Below, piece by piece: positions 1-5,553 of a DNA stretch of 8,741 nucleotides. Positions within the stretch are counted from its first letter, which is position 1, and every line of letters starts with the position of its first letter. The notes beneath the pieces were generated by a model, which ran no database searches, was not told the origin of the DNA, and saw nothing but the letters and a program-made list of their open reading frames with translations. Source of the DNA: CAYYAQ01 sp964469555 (GTDB lineage Bacteria > Planctomycetota > UBA1135 > UBA2386); the NCBI GenBank assembly GCA_964469555.1, contig CAYYAQ010000201.1, positions 1-8,741 on the forward strand, in the 5' to 3' direction. The translations under genes were made by a program, and so were the position numbers.

Positions 1-7
1 CCGAGAG

Positions 8-823
8 GTGGTGGCTGCGCGAAGGACGCAAGCGGCTGGACTAGTGCCAGAGACCGTCCAGCAGTGGGCGAGGGACTACGTGACGTCGCGGTCCCTCGAG
101 ACAAAGTTCGCACCGGGCGCGCCGCCCGACACGTGGGCCAGCGACTCAGCGCCACTGCGTCTCGACGGACCCGGTCGTCCCTCGGTCCTCGATCTGGTCG
201 GCAAGACAAAACGGTCGATCCCCCGCGAACAGATGCGCAATCCACGAAAGCGCGCACAGTTGATCCACACGTTCCTCCACCACGAACTCCAGGCCGCGGA
301 ACTGATGTGCTGGGCGCTGCTCGCGTTCCCGGACACCCCGAACGCGTTCCGCCGGGGCCTGCTCGGCATCTGCCTCGATGAGATCCGGCACATGGGTCTC
401 TATCGGGATCACCTCGAACGGCTGGAGTTCACGGTCGGTGACTTTCCGGTGCGCGACTGGTTCTGGCGCCGCGTTGCGAGCTGCGAAACGCCACCCCAGT
501 TCGTGGCGCTCATGGGCATGGGCCTCGAAGGGGGCAGCCTCGACCACACGCTGCGATTTGAACAGTGGCTCGAGGAAGCCGGCGATCCAGAGGGCGCGGC
601 GCTCCAGAAGATCGTCGGGGACGAGGAGATCGCACACGTGCAGTTCGCGGTGCACTGGTTCCGGGAGTGGACGGACGGCGTCGACTTCGTGCGGTGGCAG
701 GACGAACTCGTCGACCCCCTGACCCCGACGATGATGAGAGGGGCCACGCTCGACAAGACCCGCCGCCAACGCGCGGGCTTCTCGGGAGAGTTTCTCGCGC
801 AGTTGAGCGAGTGGGACGCTTGA
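8..823 (+). CDS. DUF455 ferritin-like diiron protein (5' end uncertain)
   Basis: The product (271 aa from the GTG at 8) looks like the DUF455/COG2833 ferritin-like family, whose biochemical role is not established. Visible in sequence: a four-helix pattern carrying a complete diiron ligand set. These are E93 in HHELQAAE, E125 and H128 in DEIRHM, E174 in GLEGGSLD, and E207 and H210 in DEEIAH, giving two ExxH motifs. The N-terminal stretch around residues 19-35 (VQQWARDYV...LETKF) also fits the family. No signal peptide is seen, so it is probably cytoplasmic. The frame stays open to the left edge, so the true start may lie upstream; GTGs at 8, 11 and 44 are the starts inside the window, and none has a convincing ribosome binding site. 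Its TGA shares a base with the ATG of the next gene, implying translational coupling. An oxidative or hydroxylating reaction is inferred from the fold only. Confidence 0.85.
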   Translation: MVAARRTQAAGLVPETVQQWARDYVTSRSLETKFAPGAPPDTWASDSAPLRLDGPGRPSVLDLVGKTKRSIPREQMRNPRKRAQLIHTFLHHELQAAELMCWALLAFPDTPNAFRRGLLGICLDEIRHMGLYRDHLERLEFTVGDFPVRDWFWRRVASCETPPQFVALMGMGLEGGSLDHTLRFEQWLEEAGDPEGAALQKIVGDEEIAHVQFAVHWFREWTDGVDFVRWQDELVDPLTPTMMRGATLDKTRRQRAGFSGEFLAQLSEWDA

Positions 824-1740
824 TGGAACACACCGTCGCGTGGATCCTGAATCTCGAAGCGGACATGGAACTCGCCGATCCGGTGGGGTTCGCTCCGTCG
901 GGCCGGATGGTGGCGCTCAGCCAGGAGCGGGGTCGGCGCTTCCTCGCGATCGCGGGGCGAGGTCGCGAGGACCTCCACCACGCACCGCTCGGACGTTGGG
1001 ACGGGGCGCACATGATCTGCCAGTCGTGGTGTCCGACACCGCGAGCCCGTTCTGCGGCGCGGGCAGCCGGCGCGAGTCTCCCCGACGGGCCACCCCTCGA
1101 AGTCCTGCAAACAGTCAACCACCGATCCTTCAGCGCGGCACTCACCGGGGTAGTCGGAGGCGGACTGCCGGGCGCCCGATTCGTCCGCTCGATGGCGGAG
1201 CTCGAAGAAGTGCTCGCGGGCGCGAATCCGTCCGCGGGGTGGCTGCTCAAGCGACCGTTCGGATTCAGCGGTCGCGGGAGGAAGCGCGTTCGGGGACCGC
1301 TGCGTGACGGTGATCTCCGTTGGGCCGAGGCATCCATGCACGAGTATGGCCGCGGCTTGCAGGTGGAGCCCTTCGTCGAGATCGAAGCGGAGTTCGTCCT
1401 GCACAGTTGGCTCGGTCGGGACGGGTCCTGCCTGACCGGGAATCCTGCCCGCCTCGTCTGCGACCAGGACGGGGCGTGGCTGACGACCGAGCGGGCCTCG
1501 GAGCTCGCCCCCGAAGAGGAGCGCGAGCTCCAAGCCGCACACGACCGGTCAGCCGAGGCGCTCGGTCGGGCCGGCTACTTCGGACCCTTCGCGACCGACG
1601 CGTTCCGGTGGCGAGACGGACGTGCCAGCCGCTTCCAGCCCCTCAGCGAAATCAACGCCCGCTACACCATGGGCTGGTTCGCGGGCTTTGGCGACGGCCA
1701 GCGCGAGTGGCTCGAACGCATCCAGGCACAAGACGCGTAA
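823..1740 (+). CDS. pre-ATP-grasp / ATP-grasp family ligase-like protein
   Basis: The 305-aa product looks like an ATP-grasp enzyme, a fold that usually joins a carboxylate to an amine or thiol through an acyl-phosphate. Residues 1-95 (beginning MEHTVAWILNLEADMELADP) form the N-terminal pre-ATP-grasp part. The nucleotide-binding lysine and glycine loop are at 140-155 (WLLKRPFGFSGRGRKRV, K143). The hinge segment is VEPFVEIEAEF at 181-191. The metal-binding end is D259 and EINARYTM at 276-283, with E276 and N278 as likely Mg ligands. The ATG at 823 is chosen because it overlaps the preceding TGA (TGATG); the frame is open further upstream but only inside the previous gene. No signal peptide is seen. 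Tight pairing with a diiron ferritin-like protein suggests both act on one substrate. The substrate cannot be read from sequence. Confidence 0.85.
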   Translation: MEHTVAWILNLEADMELADPVGFAPSGRMVALSQERGRRFLAIAGRGREDLHHAPLGRWDGAHMICQSWCPTPRARSAARAAGASLPDGPPLEVLQTVNHRSFSAALTGVVGGGLPGARFVRSMAELEEVLAGANPSAGWLLKRPFGFSGRGRKRVRGPLRDGDLRWAEASMHEYGRGLQVEPFVEIEAEFVLHSWLGRDGSCLTGNPARLVCDQDGAWLTTERASELAPEEERELQAAHDRSAEALGRAGYFGPFATDAFRWRDGRASRFQPLSEINARYTMGWFAGFGDGQREWLERIQAQDA

Positions 1741-1780
1741 TCGTCTTCACATTCGGGCGCCGTCAGGCGTCTGTGTCCTC

Positions 1781-2003
1781 ATGTCGTGGTTCGAGCGCCA
1801 ATTCGAGTTCGTGTTCCCGACCGACATCCACCCTTGCCTCGTCGAGCGAATCGTCGGCCTGCTGCCGCGGATCAAGGCCAAGGTCGAATCGGCACCCGCG
1901 CCTCGACACCCCGATGCGGCTCGGCGACATGTTGTTCTTCACAGCGGAGCACGACGCCCATCACCTCGCGCGGATCTCGGAGTTGGTGCGGCAACACTCC
2001 TGA
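1781..2003 (+). pseudogene. DinB-family protein, remnant with internal deletion
   Basis: This is a broken gene of the DinB/YfiT-like four-helix metalloenzyme family (normally about 160-175 aa). The ATG at 1781 opens a frame whose first ~38 codons (MSWFERQFEF..., then LVERIVGLLPRIKAKVESAP) match the start of DinB proteins. The family's C-terminal end then appears in another frame, from about 1885 to the TGA at 2001-2003. It contains HPRLDTPMRLGDMLFF and AEHDAHHLARI, the latter holding conserved metal-site histidines. The central ~90-100 residues, including the first histidine helix, are absent and the frame changes at the joint near 1880-1893. It lies 40 nt after the ATP-grasp gene and may once have belonged to the same unit. 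A functional mini-protein is unlikely because the two halves are out of frame. Confidence 0.75.
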
Positions 2004-2043
2004 TCGAGCGACGGTTCACGGTTCGGGACGCTGTTTTACATCC

Positions 2044-2057
2044 GGCGCGCGCGCGCC
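2044..2057. repeat. 14-bp alternating GC palindrome
   Basis: A perfect self-complementary run of alternating G and C (GGCGCGCGCGCGCC) lies in the leader between the DinB remnant and the secreted DUF2911-like gene. Such tracts can form Z-DNA or a short hairpin. Nothing follows that would make it a Rho-independent terminator. Its role is unknown. Confidence 0.4.
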
Positions 2058-2077
2058 CCTTCCCAGCGTGGGCTAGA

Positions 2078-2090
2078 GGGATACCATCCC
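2078..2090 (+). promoter_or_regulatory. possible promoter -10 region and small palindrome before the secreted gene
   Basis: The 116-bp gap before the ATG at 2120 contains GGGATACCATCCC, a 5-bp inverted repeat with a 3-nt centre. The inner octamer GATACCAT (2080-2087) recurs at 3186-3193, upstream of the sulfatase, at a similar distance from the start codon (32 and 27 nt). TACCAT matches 4 of 6 bases of the bacterial -10 consensus. No good -35 box is visible at either place, so this is only a weak promoter candidate. Confidence 0.3.
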
Positions 2091-2119
2091 GCGATCTCCC
2101 TCCCCCACACCGAACCAAG

Positions 2120-3169
2120 ATGCAGCACATCACCCTCATCCGCCCCATCCTCATCCTCGCTCTCCTCTCCGGCGCCGTGGCCCAAAAGCGCACTTCGACG
2201 TCCATCGATGTCGAAGGGGGCAAGATCACGATCGACTTCACCACGACGAAGATCGGCGACCGCTCGCCAACGGATCTGCCGGTAGGCACGGTGTGGCGGA
2301 TGAGCAAGGACGCCGCCGCCGGCCTGACGACGACCGTGCCTCTCATCACTCGCAAGCTGATGCTCATGCCGGGAACCTACAAACTCTCCGCGCGACGCGT
2401 CAGCAAGTCCAAGTGGGAGCTCGTCATTTTCCAGGGCGGCATGCTCTTCCAGGATGGCATGAAGCACGACACGAGCTCGCTTCGGTTGGACGAGGAGGCG
2501 GAGTCTGTCGAGAACCTCACCATCCGCCTGAAGAAGTCCAAGCGGTCCAGCGGCGAACAAGCGCGCATCAAGTTGATGTGGGGCAAGCACTCGCTCAACA
2601 CGCGGTTCACGGTGCTCGGTTCCACGAACGTCGATGGAACGTTGGGCGGGAAGCCCGCGAAGTTCTCGTTCTTCCACCTCCCCGTCAGCAGTTATCAGGC
2701 AAAGCTGCGCAACGGCGACCTGCTTCCGGTCGGATTGGCGCACCAGAAGGGCGAGGACGGCGTCGCATACTCGATCCACGCGCAGAAGGAGGGCACCAAC
2801 GGCGTCAACCTGATCTTCAAGAACGAGACGCTCGCAATGAACCCCGTGAGCATCAAGGCGAACCGCGACATGCAGAAGCGGGTCAACGACTTCATGTCGC
2901 AGGCCAGCGACGCCCGGGCGACCCAGCTGAAAGAGCGGCTCATTCGGATGGCCGCAGAGCTGAAGCAACTGGAGAAGCAGCAGAAGGCCGCATCGGCCCT
3001 GAGCAAGAACGTCACGTTCACCGGCGAAGTCGCCGACGCCAGTTCCACTTCGAAGAATCTCAATGTGGTCGCCAAGAACGGCGAGGCAGGCATCAGCGTC
3101 GCCATGACCTTCGGCGCAAAAGTCGCGAACTTCGTCGTGAAGGACAGCAGCTTCAAGAAGCAGCAGTAG
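2120..3169 (+). CDS. secreted DUF2911-like protein with novel C-terminal half (paralogue 1)
   Basis: A 349-aa exported protein of unknown function. The ATG at 2120 is chosen because it begins a clear signal peptide (positive start, hydrophobic LIRPILILALLSGAVA, likely cleavage AVA|QK near residue 21); the frame is open upstream but non-coding in character, and no strong ribosome binding site is seen. Residues 55-165 resemble the DUF2911 fold: VGTVWRMSKDAA, then LMLMPGTYKLS at 80-90, WELVIFQ at 99-105, ENLTIRLKK at 131-139 and the closing KLMWGKHSLNTRFTV at 151-165. Residues 170-349 match no family I recognise. They include a charged helical, possibly coiled-coil stretch (250-292) and end in KDSSFKKQQ. 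The protein at 5554-6567 shares the same order and similar ends, so the two are paralogues. It may be expressed together with the sulfatase that starts 51 nt after its stop. Confidence 0.82.
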   Translation: MQHITLIRPILILALLSGAVAQKRTSTSIDVEGGKITIDFTTTKIGDRSPTDLPVGTVWRMSKDAAAGLTTTVPLITRKLMLMPGTYKLSARRVSKSKWELVIFQGGMLFQDGMKHDTSSLRLDEEAESVENLTIRLKKSKRSSGEQARIKLMWGKHSLNTRFTVLGSTNVDGTLGGKPAKFSFFHLPVSSYQAKLRNGDLLPVGLAHQKGEDGVAYSIHAQKEGTNGVNLIFKNETLAMNPVSIKANRDMQKRVNDFMSQASDARATQLKERLIRMAAELKQLEKQQKAASALSKNVTFTGEVADASSTSKNLNVVAKNGEAGISVAMTFGAKVANFVVKDSSFKKQQ

Positions 3170-3180
3170 CTTCCACGGGA

Positions 3181-3213
3181 CTTTCGATACCATGCGTTGC
3201 ACAGTATCGAAAG
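3181..3213 (+). promoter_or_regulatory. perfect 10+10 bp inverted repeat overlapping the sulfatase ribosome binding site
   Basis: CTTTCGATAC (3181-3190) and GTATCGAAAG (3204-3213) are exact reverse complements separated by 13 nt. The spacer itself contains TGC-GTT-GCA, so as RNA it can form a 10-bp helix, a 2x2 internal loop, a 3-bp helix and a 3-nt loop. The right arm runs into the AAGGA Shine-Dalgarno (3211-3215) of the sulfatase, and the left arm contains most of the GATACCAT motif. It could be a repressor operator or a translational hairpin hiding the ribosome site. No U-tract follows on either strand, so a classic terminator is unlikely. Confidence 0.6.
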
Positions 3214-3215
3214 GA
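3211..3215 (+). promoter_or_regulatory. Shine-Dalgarno AAGGA fixing the sulfatase start
   Basis: AAGGA lies 5 nt before the ATG at 3221. It supports that codon over the in-frame TTG at 3197, which would add eight residues in front of a lipoprotein signal peptide. It is one of the few clear ribosome binding sites in the window. Confidence 0.65.
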
Positions 3216-3220
3216 TTCCC

Positions 3221-4645
3221 ATGCGCTGTCTTGCCCTTCTCGTCCTCGGTTTCGTTCCCGCCTGCGCCGCGACGCCTGTTGAGAGGCCCAACGTCGTCCT
3301 CATCCTCGCGGACGACCTCGGGATCGGCGACCTTCACTGCTACAACCGCGACTCGAAGATCCCGACGCCGCACCTCGACCAGTTCGCGATCGAAGGGAGC
3401 ATGTGGACGGACATGCACTCCCCGTCCGCCGTCTGCACGCCCACACGCTACGGCCTGCTCACAGGCCGCTATTGTTGGCGATCCCGACTGAAACGCGGCG
3501 TCCTCGGCGGCTACAGCCCTGCGCTGATCGAGCCGGGCCGCATGACGATCGCATCCATGCTGAAGACACGTGGCTACGACACCGCCGGCAGCGGCAAGTG
3601 GCACCTGGGACTGGGGAACAAGAAGCGCACCGACTACGACCGACCGCTGACCCCCGGCCCTACTTCCGTCGGGTTCGATCGCTACTTCGGGATCCCCGCC
3701 TCGCTCGACATGGCACCGTACGTCTACATCGAGGACGCCGGTGTGCGCGCCCGACCGACGTCGAAAGTCGCCGGGAGTGGACACCGTCGCAAGAACGGCG
3801 GGGGCTTCTGGCGCGGTGGCGCTTGCGCGCCGGGTTTCCGGCACATCGACGTGCTACCGGACGTCACCGCACAAGCGACCGCCTATATCGAAGGTAGACG
3901 CCACAACCCGCGACCGTTCTTCCTCTACGTTCCACTGCCCGCGCCGCACACGCCGTGGCTTCCGACGAAGCCGTACCAGGGCAAGACGAAGATCGGCCAC
4001 TACGGGGACTTCACGCACATGGTCGACGCGATGATCGGGCGCATCCTGGACACGCTGCACCGGGCCGGCATGGACGACAACACCCTCGTCATCATCACCT
4101 CCGACAACGGCTCGCACTGGCCCGTCGCCGACGTGAAGCGCTACGAGCATCGCGCGAACCACATCTACCGCGGACAGAAGGCCGACATCCACGAAGGCGG
4201 ACATCGCGTGCCCTTCATGGTGCGCTGGCCCGGACGCGTGGAGTCGAGCGCGACCGTGAACAACACCGCCTGCCTCACGGACCTGATGTCGACCTTGGCG
4301 AATCTCCTCGGTGTTCGACTCCCGGACGACGCCGCGGAAGACAGCTTCGACTTGTTTACGAAAGGCCCCCGACCCGCGGTCGTGCACCACTCGTTGGGCG
4401 GCATGTTCGCGCTGCGAGACGGGAAGTACAAGCTGATCGAGGGTCGTGGCAGCGGCGGGTTCACGCGCCCGCAGAGGATCCCCGAGTCCAAGCTGAAAGC
4501 AAGCGATCCGCGCGGGCAACTGTACGATCTCGTCGCCGACCCGGCAGAGGAACACAACCTCTGGAACGAACGCCCCGACGTCGTCGCCGGTCTGCAGTTC
4601 AAGCTCGAAGAGATCCGCGAAGGTGGTCACACTCCGCAACGCTGA
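3221..4645 (+). CDS. sulfatase (arylsulfatase type), predicted lipoprotein
   Basis: A 474-aa type I sulfatase that would hydrolyse sulfate esters, most likely on sulfated glycans. The N-terminus MRCLALLVLGFVPAC has a lipobox-like VPAC, so C15 is probably lipidated and the enzyme envelope-anchored. Active-site elements are all visible: D31-D32 in ILADDLG, the CxPxR formylglycine motif C72-T-P-T-R76 followed by LLTGR, K126 and H128 in GKWHLG, H243 in APHTPW, D295-N296 in SDNG, and K320 in RGQKADIHEGGHRVP. The C-terminal subdomain carries LRDGKYKLIEG and the family end LYDLVADPAEEHNL (435-448). Length is normal. The ATG is chosen for the AAGGA 5 nt upstream. C72 must be converted to formylglycine by a generating enzyme, which is not in this window. 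The substrate is not predictable here. An inverted repeat overlaps its leader. Confidence 0.95.
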   Translation: MRCLALLVLGFVPACAATPVERPNVVLILADDLGIGDLHCYNRDSKIPTPHLDQFAIEGSMWTDMHSPSAVCTPTRYGLLTGRYCWRSRLKRGVLGGYSPALIEPGRMTIASMLKTRGYDTAGSGKWHLGLGNKKRTDYDRPLTPGPTSVGFDRYFGIPASLDMAPYVYIEDAGVRARPTSKVAGSGHRRKNGGGFWRGGACAPGFRHIDVLPDVTAQATAYIEGRRHNPRPFFLYVPLPAPHTPWLPTKPYQGKTKIGHYGDFTHMVDAMIGRILDTLHRAGMDDNTLVIITSDNGSHWPVADVKRYEHRANHIYRGQKADIHEGGHRVPFMVRWPGRVESSATVNNTACLTDLMSTLANLLGVRLPDDAAEDSFDLFTKGPRPAVVHHSLGGMFALRDGKYKLIEGRGSGGFTRPQRIPESKLKASDPRGQLYDLVADPAEEHNLWNERPDVVAGLQFKLEEIREGGHTPQR

Positions 4646-4680
4646 CCGCCCATGTCAACGGGTAGTGCGTACATGTAAAG

Positions 4681-4759
4681 GCCGAAGAGGACTCGCCAGA
4701 TCTGCCCGCAGAACCGCGCAACGAGTCACGCGCCCCGGCGACCATTCAACCTCTTCGGC
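4681..4759. repeat. 79-nt foldable element closed by a perfect 10-bp inverted repeat
   Basis: GCCGAAGAGG (4681-4690) and CCTCTTCGGC (4750-4759) are exact reverse complements. Just inside, TCGCC (4693-4697) pairs with GGCGA (4737-4741). Within that are TCTG/CAGA (4701-4712) and GCGC/GCGC (4716-4733) hairpins, giving a branched, multi-stem fold. It starts 35 nt after the sulfatase stop. It could be a small structured RNA, a 3' stabilising element or a palindromic repeat unit. No U-tract or known RNA family signature is recognised. Confidence 0.45.
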
Positions 4760-4845
4760 TAAGCCATGATGCACGGGCCGCGGGCAGTCGGCAAGGGCTC
4801 CAAGTGCAAAGCCCGGATGTAATCCACTCTTGCGCACCGTATTGC

Positions 4846-4861
4846 CAACAGACTTCTGTTG
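4846..4861 (-). other. short hairpin downstream of the trhO remnant
   Basis: CAACAG-ACTT-CTGTTG forms a 6-bp stem with a 4-nt loop about 20 nt beyond the end of the minus-strand trhO reading frame. Its position suits a transcript end, but the stem is weak and no T-run follows, so this is not a convincing terminator. Confidence 0.25.
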
Positions 4862-4880
4862 AGGGCGTTTGCCATCGTCA

Positions 4881-5437
4881 TCAGGTGGACCGAGGTGCGA
4901 AACACCGAGACGCCGCAAACTGAGTCTGCCGAACGCGTTCGCGGAGCCCTTCCCTGCGCGTTTTGATGAGGGCGTCACGACACGCGGGACACGACACATC
5001 GGTTTCGTAGAGGGGTGTCCTTCGCGCTTCCTCGGAAACCGGCGCCTTGCACCCGTGACACTCACGGTACATTCCCATTCGCAATCCGCGTCCCAGGCTG
5101 ACCCGACGGTCGAAGACGAAACACTCGCCGCGCCACAGACTGTCCTCCTCCGGCACCTCTGCGAGGTACCGAAGCACGCCGCCACGCAACTGGTAGACGG
5201 TCTCGAATCCCGCGTCGAGCATCCACGAAGTTGCTTTCTCGCAGCGAATCCCCCCCGGTGCAGAACATCGCAATGCGTCGGTCACGGCTGGGATCGAGGA
5301 TCGGATCGCAACCAGGCGAGCACCCGGTCGATGGCGGCGCGACTCCCGCCGATGATCCCGTTGGTAGCCTCTTCGGCGAGAACGACGAATCCGGGCATGT
5401 CGCCCGCAGTCTGCGCCGCGGGAAAACCATTCCGCAT
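4881..5437 (-). pseudogene. trhO: trhO (yceA) tRNA uridine-34 hydroxylase, frameshifted and internally deleted
   Basis: TrhO is a rhodanese-domain enzyme that makes 5-hydroxyuridine at tRNA position 34. Here its pieces lie in three minus-strand frames. The N-terminal piece (about 5400-5290) reads FVVLAEEATNG, GSRAAIDRVLAWLRSDPR and then stops. The next piece restarts near 5295 as DPSRDRRIAMFCTGG, the rhodanese active-site loop. A run of seven G (plus-strand C7 at 5250-5256), where six would keep frame, then shifts into IRCEKATSWMLDAGFE, VYQLRGGVLRYLAEVPEEDS and the zinc-ribbon-like C-terminal part with CHGC and CPAC pairs, ending at 4881. About 100 residues normally found between the first two pieces are missing, and the first ~30 residues are not recognisable. 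The 5' edge at 5437 (an ATG) is approximate. The G7 could be a base-calling error; the internal loss could not. Confidence 0.85.
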
Positions 5438-5553
5438 GGGTCGCGAGTTCGGCCTCAATCTGACTCGAACGAGCCGCCCCGTGGACGTAACCGATTGCGG
5501 ACCGAGTTCTCGTGGTCCTTGCAGGCCGCGGCGTTCCGGACGATCATCGGTAC

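Larger units (their letters stand above)
4646..4880. other. non-coding gap between sulfatase and trhO remnant
   Basis: No convincing gene is seen on either strand. The stretch contains the 79-nt foldable element at 4681-4759 and the short hairpin at 4846-4861, listed separately. A minus-strand frame stays open across it (4655-5185), but its translation has no recognisable family and is rich in Arg, Ser and Pro, as expected of chance frames at this GC content. Confidence 0.5.

Noticed and set aside
3197..3220. In-frame TTG at 3197 as the sulfatase start
   Set aside because: It would place eight residues before a typical lipoprotein signal and lacks a ribosome site, whereas AAGGA precedes the ATG at 3221.
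3192..3491. ATG at 3192 opening a 99-codon frame (MRCTVSKGF...)
   Set aside because: It lies in the loop of the inverted repeat, out of frame with the sulfatase, and becomes Ser/Arg/Thr-rich shadow sequence.
2036..3844. 602-codon minus-strand open frame antisense to the first secreted gene and the sulfatase start
   Set aside because: It covers two well-supported plus-strand genes, its translation matches no family, and long antisense frames are expected at this GC content.
4655..5185. 176-codon minus-strand open frame
   Set aside because: It runs in a different frame from the recognisable trhO C-terminal sequence and has no family resemblance; treated as chance.
4646..5553. Possible tRNA, CRISPR array or insertion sequence in the large gap
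   Set aside because: No T-loop sequence (GGTTCGAATCC type), no regularly spaced repeats and no transposase remnant were seen; the gap is explained by the trhO wreck and foldable elements.
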